From assembly GCF_026891975.1 (NCBI RefSeq), contig NZ_JAPTGB010000004.1:1-64000 (forward strand): a stretch of 64,000 nucleotides of DNA, written 5' to 3'. The DNA comes from Methanocorpusculum petauri (GTDB taxonomy: Archaea > Halobacteriota > Methanomicrobia > Methanomicrobiales > Methanocorpusculaceae). The stretch's first letter is position 1, and every line of letters begins with the position of its first letter. The notes beneath the pieces are model-generated. The model searched no databases, was not told the DNA's origin, and was given only the letters and a program-made list of their open reading frames with translations. Both the position numbers and the translations under genes were made by a program. Positions 37,234 through 49,161 of this stretch are shown here, in pieces.

Positions 37234-37899
37234 TTACACCAGGTCAAGATCTGCAATCCAGTCTGCCACCCGGTCCCGGGCATCTGCGGCACTACTGCCG
37301 CCAACCGTGAACCCGTCCGCAATTGTCGCATTTGGACAGAGTGTTCTGATGTCTGTAACACTGCGGCCAAGGCCGGTTCCGCCGGAGGTGCAGAACGGCA
37401 CAATCGTTTTGCCGTCGAGATCGTACTCCTCAAGGAACGTGAACATCATCATGGGCATCGTTCCCCACCAGATAGGATAACCGACAAATACTACATCGTA
37501 CTCATTCATGTTTTCCACATGGGTTGCGAGTGCCGGACGGGCGTTGTCGTTCTGCTCCTGCCGGGCGATTTCAGTACATTCTGTGTAGTCTTCGGGGTAG
37601 GAAACTTCGGGCACAATTTCAAAAAGTGTGCCGGAGGTTTCTTCTGCGATCATGTTCGCAATTGTTTCGGTGTTGCCGGTACGGCTGAAGTAGGCGATCA
37701 GAATTTTCGGAGCTGTTTCATTTCCGCCGGTGATATTTTGTGTATCCGTCACGGTTGGTTCAGTTGCCCGGAGGACGGCAGTCTGTGTCGGTACCGCAGT
37801 TTCCGGGCCGGTATCTGACGGAGTGCTGACACATCCTGCCATGAGGACTGCTGCAAGGAGCAGGACGGCAAGAGTACGGATGAATCCTATCGTTTTCAT
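37234..37899 (-). CDS. flavodoxin domain lipoprotein
   Basis: The protein has about 221 residues. A hydrophobic signal (IRTLAVLLLAAVLMAGC) ends in a lipobox Cys. A Thr-rich linker (about 25-60) follows. Then comes a flavodoxin_4-type domain: LIAYFSRTGNTETIANMI (phosphate loop) and VGYPIWWGTMPMMMFTFL. So this flavodoxin is anchored outside the cell membrane. M at 37899 is preferred over the GTG four codons upstream. It is first in the four-gene row and divergent from the HxlR gene. Confidence 0.8.
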   Translation of the reverse strand: MKTIGFIRTLAVLLLAAVLMAGCVSTPSDTGPETAVPTQTAVLRATEPTVTDTQNITGGNETAPKILIAYFSRTGNTETIANMIAEETSGTLFEIVPEVSYPEDYTECTEIARQEQNDNARPALATHVENMNEYDVVFVGYPIWWGTMPMMMFTFLEEYDLDGKTIVPFCTSGGTGLGRSVTDIRTLCPNATIADGFTVGGSSAADARDRVADWIADLDLV

Positions 37900-38130
37900 G
37901 AATGAAACCACCTGTTTTTTTCTGAAAATATTTGGTTCCCTGATAAAATATAGAGATCAGATACAGGGATGTGTATTGCACACACATATGACACTAACCG
38001 AAAACCGGGACACCATTTCTGAAAAAAGATGAGATTTTGGACTGCTGGCGGCACCCACAGTGTTCATTATCACCGTTCTGCCAGACCATGGTCGCAATAT
38101 ATTTCTCACGTTCCTGCAAACATTATATCC

Positions 38131-38514
38131 ATGGATCAAACCGCGGTGACAGAAAATAAACCAAAATATATGACGGGGATCGATGCTGCGGTGAGCATCA
38201 TCAGCGGGAAATGGAAAACCCTGATCCTCTACCAGCTGGAGGATGGAACACTGCGGTACAGCCAGATTCTGAATGGCATGCGGTATGGGATCACCCAGCG
38301 TATGCTTACCAAAGAACTTCGCGAACTTGAGGAAACCGGTCTCATCTCCCGGACTGTATATCCGGAAGTGCCGCCGAGAGTTGAATACTCACTCACCGCA
38401 AAAGGCCGATCCCTCATGCCTATTCTCGATCAGCTGTGCACGTGGGGGTGTCGGAATATGGCCGACCAGCTGGAACACAACTGTGATGCTGAATGCGAAG
38501 AGCAGGCTGAATAA
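38131..38514 (+). CDS. HxlR-family transcriptional regulator
   Basis: The protein has 127 residues. The HxlR core: [42 protein letters not shown], the wing [16 protein letters not shown]. Cys residues at the C-terminus ([16 protein letters not shown]) could sense redox state or aldehyde. Divergent from the flavodoxin row and convergent with the aldo/keto reductase gene, so it most likely controls one of them. TATA-like sequence lies at 38096-38102. Confidence 0.82.
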   Translation: MDQTAVTENKPKYMTGIDAAVSIISGKWKTLILYQLEDGTLRYSQILNGMRYGITQRMLTKELRELEETGLISRTVYPEVPPRVEYSLTAKGRSLMPILDQLCTWGCRNMADQLEHNCDAECEEQAE

Positions 38515-38516
38515 AA

Positions 38517-39668
38517 CTACGGTTTCCGGGCAAACAGAATTTTTGCTTTTTTCATCAGCTCCATAACCGGCACGTTAAACGGACAGCGTTCTTCACATCC
38601 TCCGCAGGAAATACAGGCATCTGCCCGGGCCGAAAGAACGGTGTAATGATCCCGGACCGATTCGGGCACATCCTCCTGCATCACCGCAAGATCATACAGT
38701 TTGTTTACCATCGCAACATCGATGCCGGACGGACACGGGGCGCAGTGACCACAATACGTGCACTGCCCGGAGTAGGCGTGGTGCGGGGCATGAGCCAGAA
38801 TGGTTGCGTAATCCTTCTCCTCCCCGGTCGCCGTTTCATAGGCAGCCGCCGCCCTCACCTCGTCAGGAGTGCTGCATCCGACCAGAATGCCGGCGACCGC
38901 AGGCCGTGTTAAGGCGTAGTGAATGCACTGAACAGGTGTGAGGGCGACACCGAACGGTGATGTCTCCGGGGAAAAGAGACGTCCGCCGCCGTAGCCTTTC
39001 ATCACGGTGAGAGCGACTCCCCGCTGTTCGCAGAGCCGGTACAACTCCTCGCGTTCCGGCGCAATGCCGCCGAGCGCCGTATCGTACGTTTCCGCGAAAT
39101 AGGTGTTGATGTCCTCGGTTGCGGGCAGGAGGTCAAAGGCAGGATTGATGCTGAACAGAATCACCTCAATCTCACTGGAGAGTGCGGCCATTTTTGCGAC
39201 GACGGGATTGTGCGTACTCATGCCGAGATGACGGATGACACCGGTTTTTTTCAGTTCGCGGGCGTACTCGATGAACTCTCCTTTCATGATGTTTTGGAAA
39301 TCGGTGACCTCATCAACGTAGTGGATCATGCCGAGATCAATGTAATCGGTCTGCAGCCGGATGAGCAGATCGGAAAAGGCCTCCCGGACTTTTTCCCTGT
39401 CCCGGCTGCGGACGTACTGACCGTTCTGCCAGGTTGATCCCAGATGTCCCTGAATGATCCAGCGCTCACGCCTGCCGGCGATCGCGGCACCGATATTGGT
39501 GCGGACGGTTGGTTCGGACATCCAGCAATCCAGAAGGGTGATCCCGCAGGATTCGGCAAGATCAATAACTGTTTTCACCTCATCTTTGCTGCAGCGTTCC
39601 AGCCACTCGGCCCCGAGACCTATCTCACTGACCACAAGGCCGGTACTTCCAAGACTCCGATACTTCAT
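38517..39668 (-). CDS. aldo/keto reductase with C-terminal [4Fe-4S] domain
   Basis: The protein has 383 residues. Residues 1-280 form an aldo/keto reductase barrel: MKYRSLGSTGLVVSEIGLG, DYIDLGMIHYVDE, GVIRHLGMSTHNP. The tail has CTYCGHCAPCPSGID and CISCGGCEERCP, for two clusters. The usual catalytic Asp/Tyr/Lys/His set of classic enzymes is not fully kept (Tyr near LLDCWMSEP replaced), as in this ferredoxin-fused branch. Substrate unknown. Confidence 0.85.
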   Translation of the reverse strand: MKYRSLGSTGLVVSEIGLGAEWLERCSKDEVKTVIDLAESCGITLLDCWMSEPTVRTNIGAAIAGRRERWIIQGHLGSTWQNGQYVRSRDREKVREAFSDLLIRLQTDYIDLGMIHYVDEVTDFQNIMKGEFIEYARELKKTGVIRHLGMSTHNPVVAKMAALSSEIEVILFSINPAFDLLPATEDINTYFAETYDTALGGIAPEREELYRLCEQRGVALTVMKGYGGGRLFSPETSPFGVALTPVQCIHYALTRPAVAGILVGCSTPDEVRAAAAYETATGEEKDYATILAHAPHHAYSGQCTYCGHCAPCPSGIDVAMVNKLYDLAVMQEDVPESVRDHYTVLSARADACISCGGCEERCPFNVPVMELMKKAKILFARKP

Positions 39669-39986
39669 ATTTTCTCACGCAGGAACTGTTTGTTCGCTCT
39701 CCTATACTTTCGCGGATGCAGCTAATATAGGATACAGGAACAGAGATGATACCTGCCAACATCTCTGATACAGGGAATGAGAGTTTCGTTCTGGTTTTGG
39801 ATGCGGTATTTGTGTTTCTGTGAGAGGCATGTGGGTGTTTCATGGTTGTTCTAAGTACAACCAAAACAAAACACTCTCGAGAAAACGAATCCGCAAGATT
39901 TTTGGAGCAGGTTTGGATTTTTGGATCAAAGCCTTGCAAACCGAATTATTTTAATGCGTAGACGTCATTGTAATTAGTGCAACCTT
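39669..39986. other. gap holding the tRNA promoter
   Basis: No gene seen. An AT-rich TTATTTTAATGC (39944-39957) about 35 bases before the tRNA is its likely TATA element. The rest presumably holds the aldo/keto reductase promoter. Confidence 0.5.
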
Positions 39987-40058
39987 GCATCGATAGTGTA
40001 GTGGTTATCACTAGGCGTTGCCAACGCCTAAACTCGGGTTCGAGTCCCGGTCGATGCA
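39987..40058 (+). tRNA. tRNA-Gly (anticodon GCC)
   Basis: The acceptor stem GCATCGA/TCGATGC is perfect. The anticodon stem AGGCG/CGCCT frames the loop TTGCCAA with anticodon GCC (reads GGC and GGT). The T arm has GGTTCGAGTCCC and the D arm AGTGTAGTGG. Length is 72 with a discriminator A; CCA is not encoded. Confidence 0.95.
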
Positions 40059-40076
40059 CTTCTTTTTCTGATTTGT

Positions 40077-40526
40077 ATGATTATTGTTCTTGGTGTCGGG
40101 AATTCCCTGCATGGTGATGATGGTGCAGGGCCTGCGGTTGCTGCGGGAGTTGCGGCTCTGGGACTGCCGGGAATTGCTGCGTATGATTGCGGAACGGCGC
40201 CGGAAAATTTTACGGGGGTGGTGCGCCGGGCAGGCCCTGATCTTCTGGTGATTGTGGATGCGGCGGAGATGGGGCTTCCGACGGGTTCTGTGCGGCGGAT
40301 TCCTCTGGAGAGGATTTGTGATACGGCTATCGGGACACATATGCTGGCGCTGTCTCATCTGGTGCGGTTTTTGGCGGATGCGGCGGGGGAGATTGTGGTG
40401 GTGGGTGTGCAGCCTGCCTGTATGGGTGACAGGGAGGGTTTGAGTGCGGCGGTTGAACGGGGGGTTTTGGAGGTTGTGCGGTGTGTGCGGGAGGGGGATG
40501 TGGGGAGGATTGAGGTGATGGGGTGA
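40077..40526 (+). CDS. hydrogenase maturation protease (HycI/HyaD family)
   Basis: The protein has 149 residues. The start GVGNSLHGDDGAGPAVA holds the family's first metal-binding Asp/Glu position. CGTAPENF gives the second acidic site, and IGTHMLALSHL gives the His. These endopeptidases trim the large subunit of [NiFe] hydrogenases (here perhaps F420-reducing FrcA or Ech) after nickel is inserted. GTG/TTG-rich codons near the end. Only 18 bases separate it from the tRNA. Confidence 0.88.
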   Translation: MIIVLGVGNSLHGDDGAGPAVAAGVAALGLPGIAAYDCGTAPENFTGVVRRAGPDLLVIVDAAEMGLPTGSVRRIPLERICDTAIGTHMLALSHLVRFLADAAGEIVVVGVQPACMGDREGLSAAVERGVLEVVRCVREGDVGRIEVMG

Positions 40527-40698
40527 GTTCTCGTTCTATTCTGGGGAAAACAAAGGGTATGGTAACGTGGTTTATTGGGAGATTCTCTCTACCGGTATGC
40601 TTCCTCCTTCTGGCATGCTATCTTTTTTCGTGTCTTGTTTCATCCAGATGCCTGTATGGTGTATGAACGTTTTGCTTGGAGACATTACTGATGTGGTG

Positions 40699-43194
40699 AT
40701 TTCAATCTACGTACCTGCGAGAGGTACGACAACCCGGCAGTAAGGAAATCAAGTGGTCGGGAGATTTCAATCCACGTACCTCTGCGAGGTACGACTTTCG
40801 TGGTTGTAGATGAGTGCTCCGTATCGGGGATTTCAATCCACGTACCTCTGCGAGGTACGACTCACAGGTCAGATGGGGTCTGTCCCGTACAGGATTTCAA
40901 TCCACATACCTCTGCGAGGTACGACCGCGTCGATCCCGGCTGCAAACCATTCATCCTGTATTTCAATCCACGTACCTCTGCGAGGTACGACTCAGGTTCT
41001 CTTTTCCCCACTTCTCCCAGACGGTATTTCAATCCACGTACCTCTGCGAGGTACGACGGTTCCGAGGGCTTCGAGCGGGTCGATGATGCTATTTCAATCC
41101 ACGTACCTCTGCGAGGTACGACGCGGCGGAAGTCTGGGAGTGACCATTGCAGTAGATTTCAATCCACGTACCTCTACGAGGTACGACGAATTACAGTAAA
41201 ACTTTCGTATTGTGATGTGATTTCAATCCACGTACCTCTGCGAGGTACGACGTTCTCTGACTCTGTCCCCAAATCTCGGGGAGATTTCAATCCACGTACC
41301 TCTGCGAGGTACGACCGGTTAAGAGTATGCCGTTGGGGGTGTAATGGGATTTCAATCCACGTACCTCTGCGAGGTACGACTCAGGGGAAAAACCCGACAT
41401 CTCCGGAAAGAAATTTCAATCCACGTACCTCTGCGAGGTACGACCCGACAATTGCCAACCGATACTCTATATATCTATTTCAATCCACGTACCTCTGCGA
41501 GGTACGACTTACGTTTTTAATCCAGTTTTGATAGTGCAACTGAATTTCAATCCACGTACCTCTGCGAGGTACGACCGGAGAAGTACATCGAAGCGATCCA
41601 TGCGGCAATTTCAATCCACGTACCTCTGCGAGGTACGACCTGATTTCAATTCCCGTTCTTTCAGTTTTAGACTATTTCAATCCACGTACCTCTGCGAGGT
41701 ACGACCAGCCGCTTGCATGTTCCCGCGTCCACGTCGTGAAATTTCAATCCACGTACCTCTGCGAGGTACGACCCTTTGTGTTCGGTTGGGCTTGCAAGCA
41801 TGGTATTTCAATCCACGTACCTCTGCGAGGTACGACTCGGTCAGGTTGCCGAAGAGAACGACGTGCATATATTTCAATCCACGTACCTCTGCGAGGTACG
41901 ACTTCGGTCTTACCTTCGTGGTCCTCACGAATGAATTTCAATCCACGTACCTCTGCGAGGTACGACTGGTTTCTGGGGTTTTGTTGTCATGGGGGGTGTG
42001 ATTTCAATCCACGTACCTCTGCGAGGTACGACTGTGTGCCTTCCAGGCAATGCAACCGGCCCGTATTTCAATCCACGTACCTCTGCGAGGTACGACTGCA
42101 GTTGTGCCGATGCTGATCTTCCCGAACTATTTCAATCCACGTACCTCTGCGAGGTACGACCACAGGTGGGCGGTGTATCCCCCTTCGATTTCGATTTCAA
42201 TCCACGTACCTCTGCGAGGTACGACTTGTTCACGTTTGCGGTGTAATACAGCTGTTCATTTCAATCCACGTACCTCTGCGAGGTACGACCCCCTGATATC
42301 TCTAGTTCGTACCTGTGATAATATTTCAATCCACGTACCTCTGCGAGGTACGACTCCCACCAATTTGTCCAGGGGCTCGTAGAAGCTATTTCAATCCACG
42401 TACCTCTGCGAGGTACGACATGGAGATGCGGTGGCGGCAGATACGGCAGGAATTTCAATCCACGTACCTCTGCGAGGTACGACGCTGCGGGTGTGCAGTA
42501 TCGCTTCCGGGTAGTTATTTCAATCCACGTACCTCTGCGAGGTACGACTTACGCCCCCGATAGTCACAACGACCTGATTCAATTTCAATCCACGTACCTC
42601 TGCGAGGTACGACCACGCCCGGTACTACCCTTTTTCAGTATTACGTATTTCAATCCACGTACCTCTGCGAGGTACGACCTACCTGATGCAGGACATTAGT
42701 ATAGTCATTAATTTCAATCCACGTACCTCTGCGAGGTACGACCATCTATTAGGGTTGTGCGGCTGTTGGTGGCGTATTTCAATCCACGTACCTCTGCGAG
42801 GTACGACGTCCTTCCAAATGCTCTATGAGGTCTAATAAATTTCAATCCACGTACCTCTGCGAGGTACGACTACGTAAGGTTTAGATTCATCGTAAGCCGG
42901 ATTATTTCAATCCACGTACCTCTGCGAGGTACGACATAATTATATAAATGTTTTTATTCAATCTCCTATTTCAATCCACGTACCTCTGCGAGGTACGACT
43001 GCTCCGTGTAATCCTCCCCAACCGAATGAATATTTCAATCCACGTACCTCTGCGAGGTACGACTTTTTTCTCCGAAATATTTGTATAAATGAATTTATTT
43101 CAATCCACGTACCTCTGCGAGGTACGACTAAGTAACTGAATATTTAGTTTCTTCATCCCATTATTTCAATCCACGTACCTCTGCGAGGTACGAC
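40699..43194 (-). CRISPR. type I-C CRISPR array, 39 repeats, 38 spacers
   Basis: The 32-base repeat on the plus strand starts ATTTCAATCCAC and ends GGTACGAC, with a 7-bp stem GTACCTC/GAGGTAC. Spacers are 32-36 bases. On the minus strand it reads GTCGTACC ... GTGGATTGAAAT, the usual type I-C orientation. So the array should be transcribed from 43194 down to 40699, and the leader lies on the cas3 side. The plus-strand first copy (40699) has a changed loop and one C to T change, and copies 4 (near 40893) and 8 (near 41155) each have one change. A degenerate repeat at the low end fits a trailer. Translations on either strand are artefacts of the repeats. Confidence 0.97.
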
Positions 43195-43536
43195 TCTAAA
43201 ATATATATAGAACTTCAGCTATTTAGCAGTATTCGCCATTTTTCAAAGATGACATAACACATACAAAAACGGGAAATGGCAATCCACGTACATAAGTTTC
43301 AGAAAAGGATAGCAAATCTGCCAAACGCGAACCACCCGGAAACAATCATGGGTACTTCACCTTCGCAGATTAGGATCCACAGGTATCTCCCATAAGAAAT
43401 AGTTTTCAATCCACATGCCAATCGAATGGCATGACATTTCTTTATCATTTCTCAGACCATACATAAAAATACCATCCAAAAAACCCACATAGAAGAAAAG
43501 ATCAAATTACCTGAAAATACAAGCAGTGAAACAACC
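43195..43536 (-). promoter_or_regulatory. CRISPR leader / divergent cas3 promoter region
   Basis: AT-rich region between the array and cas3. On the minus strand it should carry the array promoter (AAATATATATAGAAC just beside the last repeat, 43198-43212). On the plus strand it should carry the cas3 promoter (about 43440-43520). It also contains a 12-base piece of repeat (CAATCCACGTAC at 43280-43291) and the orphan repeat at 43403-43435. Confidence 0.6.
43403..43435. repeat. orphan CRISPR-like repeat with altered stem
   Basis: It matches the array repeat at both ends (TTTCAATCCAC and GAC) but the middle is ATGCCAATCGAATGGCAT. The stem still pairs, ATGCCA with TGGCAT, though all outer pairs differ from the canonical GTACCTC/GAGGTAC. 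It is 33 bases, one longer. It lies 102 bases before cas3. The sequence beyond it on the minus-strand side is unique, like a spacer, and there is no second full repeat near. Confidence 0.75.
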
Positions 43537-45777
43537 ATGGCCACGCAATATTATGCACGAAAAAAAGAAGATGAGGGAACAATCCAATATCAAACCCTTC
43601 TCGATCATCTTACGAAAACTGCGGAATATGCGGCAGACTATGCCCAGACCTTTACCTCGCGTGAAATCGGATATACACTCGGCCTGCTGCATGACATTGG
43701 AAAATACTCCGATGATTTCCAGCGGAGGCTTGACGACAACACCATACGTACCGATCACGCAACTGCCGGAGCACAAGTTGCCGCAGAGATAGCTAAATCC
43801 CGTCCGCTTCCGGAAAAGATATCCTATCACCTTCTTTCCTATATCATTGCCGGGCATCATGGCTCTGGGATTCCCAACTGGATCAACACCAAAAATGACC
43901 GCAAAAATGATCTGGAAACCCGGATAAAAAACGCCGATCCCGAACTCTACAAAGCCTGGAAAACTGAACTTCCACAAACATTTCCCTCTCTTGCAGACTG
44001 CATTACCCGGGAAAAAATAGATGCAGACAGCTATAAAGAAGTTGGCCTATCCCTCTTCCTGTATACTCGTTTTCTGCATTCATGCCTGATTGATGCCGAT
44101 AGAACTGACGCTGCCACAGCATTTGGCGAACAACTCCCGAGTACAGAATATCCCCCATTAACTAAAATGGAACAACTGCTTGATGACTATATCGATCGCG
44201 AATACAAAAATAAAACCGGGGAGATTAATCAGCTTCGGACTGCAATACGCCATCAGTGTACAAAAGCTGCCATACAAAAGCCCGGTATATTTACCCTTAC
44301 TGTCCCCACCGGTGGCGGAAAAACCATCTCTTCCCTCGCCTTCGCCCTCAAACATGCAAACCAGCATCAGTGTGACCGAATCATCTATACCATTCCATTT
44401 ACCTCTATCATTGAACAAAATGCCGGGGTCTGTAAAAACATCTTTGGCAAGAGTAATGTACTCGAACACCACTCCAACTTCATCCTTCCAAGTTCCATCC
44501 GTACCAACATCCTCGAAAACCCTGACCAGGAAAACCTCAAACTGGCAATGGCAGCCGAAACCTGGAACGTCCCGCTCATCCTGACCACCAATGTACAGTT
44601 TTTTGAATCACTCTTCTCCTCGCGTCCCTCCTCCTCCCGCAAAGTACACAACATTGCAAACAGTGTGATCATCTTAGACGAAGTGCAGGCACTCCCGCCC
44701 GCATACCTGAAGCCCTGTATGTACGTTCTTGCCGAACTGGTAAAAAATTATCATTGCAGCGTCGTTCTCTGTACTGCAACACAACCAGACTTCCGGAAAA
44801 GTAATATCCTCCCCAATATTCCGATGACCCCCATCATCACCAACTATCCGGAACTTGCTGACAAAATGCAGCGTGTTCGCTGTCACTATCTCAAAGAGCA
44901 GACCATCGATCAGATCGCCGGACAACTCAAAGATCACAAACAGGTACTCTGTATTGTAAATACCAAACAGCATGCCGCCGACCTGTACAAAAAAATAACG
45001 GAAACGGGTGACTGTTTTCATCTCAGCACTAACATGTGCCCTGCTCACCGAAAAAAAGTCCTGGATGAAATACGCCGTAGGCTGAAACCTGACGTTAACC
45101 TTCCCTGCCGGGTTGTATCCACCCAACTGATTGAAGCTGGTGTAGATATTGACTTCCCGGTCGTTTATCGCTCCCTTGCCGGTGTGGACTCGATTACGCA
45201 GGCAGCAGGACGCTGCAACCGCGAAGGCAAACTCCCGTATGGTGATCTGTATGTTTTCATTCCGGAATCTGTATATGCCGGACCTGATTACATCAAAACC
45301 ACTGCAGATATCGCACGGAGTATTTCTGAAAACTATCTCACGCCCGAAGCTATTCGGCAGTACTTCAGCCAGTTGTTCGACATCAAGCAACATCGCCTTG
45401 ACAAACTGCATATACTCAATTTATGTAATAAAGCTGCACAAACTCCCCACTTCCCCTTTCCATTCCGTGACATCTCGGATGAATTCCATCTGATTGCAGA
45501 TGCCGGATACTCCGTGATAATCCCCTGTTCGCCATATGTTGAAGAACGCATTACCCGCATTGACAAGGGTGAGACGGGTCAGATACTGCGGGAACTCACG
45601 CCCTACACGATCAGTGTTACCCTGAAAGATCTGGACTTTCTTCACACCTGCGGTGCCGTACGGCTCGCAGGAGAGAGTTTTGCCGTACTCACCGATCTGA
45701 AGTATTATGACAAAGCTATCGGGCTGAACCAAAATGGAGTGCCTTCTAACTTTGATTATGTCCTCCCTTACATATAA
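43537..45777 (+). CDS. cas3: Cas3, HD nuclease-helicase (type I-C)
   Basis: The protein has 746 residues. The HD nuclease: LGLLHDIGKYSDDF (H52-D53), HATAGAQ and SYIIAGHHGSG. The helicase: Walker A PTGGGKT (K262), DEVQ box at 381-384, CTATQPDF, and RVVSTQLIEAGVDIDFPVV with QAAGRCNREG (motif VI). It unwinds and shreds DNA once the type I-C complex has bound target. First gene of the cas row; a 116-base gap separates it from cas5c. Confidence 0.96.
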   Translation: MATQYYARKKEDEGTIQYQTLLDHLTKTAEYAADYAQTFTSREIGYTLGLLHDIGKYSDDFQRRLDDNTIRTDHATAGAQVAAEIAKSRPLPEKISYHLLSYIIAGHHGSGIPNWINTKNDRKNDLETRIKNADPELYKAWKTELPQTFPSLADCITREKIDADSYKEVGLSLFLYTRFLHSCLIDADRTDAATAFGEQLPSTEYPPLTKMEQLLDDYIDREYKNKTGEINQLRTAIRHQCTKAAIQKPGIFTLTVPTGGGKTISSLAFALKHANQHQCDRIIYTIPFTSIIEQNAGVCKNIFGKSNVLEHHSNFILPSSIRTNILENPDQENLKLAMAAETWNVPLILTTNVQFFESLFSSRPSSSRKVHNIANSVIILDEVQALPPAYLKPCMYVLAELVKNYHCSVVLCTATQPDFRKSNILPNIPMTPIITNYPELADKMQRVRCHYLKEQTIDQIAGQLKDHKQVLCIVNTKQHAADLYKKITETGDCFHLSTNMCPAHRKKVLDEIRRRLKPDVNLPCRVVSTQLIEAGVDIDFPVVYRSLAGVDSITQAAGRCNREGKLPYGDLYVFIPESVYAGPDYIKTTADIARSISENYLTPEAIRQYFSQLFDIKQHRLDKLHILNLCNKAAQTPHFPFPFRDISDEFHLIADAGYSVIIPCSPYVEERITRIDKGETGQILRELTPYTISVTLKDLDFLHTCGAVRLAGESFAVLTDLKYYDKAIGLNQNGVPSNFDYVLPYI

Positions 45778-45848
45778 GCAATGAGAAATCTCCGATAAAT
45801 AATAGGAGGTGAATAATTTTATTATCTCTGAAGACAATATTTCATTAA

Positions 45849-48289
<2,441 letters not shown>

Positions 48290-48296
48290 TTGTATT

Positions 48297-49160
48297 ATGG
48301 CAATTGAAAACAGATATGAGTTTGTACTGTTATTTGATGTAGAAAATGGAAACCCCAACGGCGATCCCGATGCCGGAAACATGCCGAGGATTGATCCGGA
48401 AACCAGTTACGGTCTGGTGACGGATGTCTGCCTCAAACGAAAAATCCGTGATTATGTAGCACTTGCGAAAAATGGTGTTCCTGGCTATCAGATTTATGTG
48501 AGTGATGGCGCTGTCCTCAATAATCAGCATGAACTTGCCTACAAGAAGTATAATCTGAAACCCGAAGAGAAGAAACTTCCCAAGGATGTGGAAGATGCCA
48601 AAAAAGTCACCGGGTTCATGTGTGAAAATTTCTATGATATTCGGGCATTTGGTGCGGTTATGACAACGAAGGTCAACTGCGGTCAGGTTCGCGGTCCGGT
48701 TCAGATGAACTTTGCCCGCAGTGTTGACCCTATCGTTACGCAGGAGGTAACCATTACCCGTGTTGCCGTAACCAGTGTGGAAGATGCTGCCAAAAAAGAG
48801 CATGAGATGGGCAGAAAACACATCGTGCCGTATGCTCTTTACCGTGCCGAAGGATATATCTCTGCAAACCTTGCACAGCGGGTTACCGGTTTTGATGATG
48901 AGGATCTCAATCTTCTTTGGGAGGCTCTGATTAATCTCTTTGAGCACGACCATTCGGCAGCCCGCGGCAAAATGGCGACACGAAAACTGATTGTCTTTAA
49001 ACACAACTCAATCTTGGGCTGTGCGCCGTCCCATCAGCTGTTTGACTTGGTGAAGGTTACCCGAAAAGAGGAAAAACCGCCGCGTGCTTTTGAGGATTAC
49101 ATGGTATCCGTCATCAGAGATGATCTTCCCGAAGGCGTTGAGCTGATTGAAAAGCTCTGA
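48297..49160 (+). CDS. cas7: Cas7 (Csd2), crRNA backbone subunit
   Basis: The protein has 287 residues. The Cas7 start is ENRYEFVLLFDVENGNPNGD, followed by DPDAGNMPRIDPETSYGLVTDVCLKRKIRDYV. Further down, FYDIRAFGAVMTTKVNCGQV is the RRM-like core of Csd2. Several copies coat the spacer. It is 8 bases after cas8c, with GGAGG at the end of that gene. Confidence 0.95.
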   Translation: MAIENRYEFVLLFDVENGNPNGDPDAGNMPRIDPETSYGLVTDVCLKRKIRDYVALAKNGVPGYQIYVSDGAVLNNQHELAYKKYNLKPEEKKLPKDVEDAKKVTGFMCENFYDIRAFGAVMTTKVNCGQVRGPVQMNFARSVDPIVTQEVTITRVAVTSVEDAAKKEHEMGRKHIVPYALYRAEGYISANLAQRVTGFDDEDLNLLWEALINLFEHDHSAARGKMATRKLIVFKHNSILGCAPSHQLFDLVKVTRKEEKPPRAFEDYMVSVIRDDLPEGVELIEKL

Positions 49161-49161
49161 G

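Noticed and set aside
40800-42699. Several long frames with repeated FNPRTSARYD / FQSTYLCEVR words
   Set aside because: They are translations of the CRISPR repeats, not proteins.
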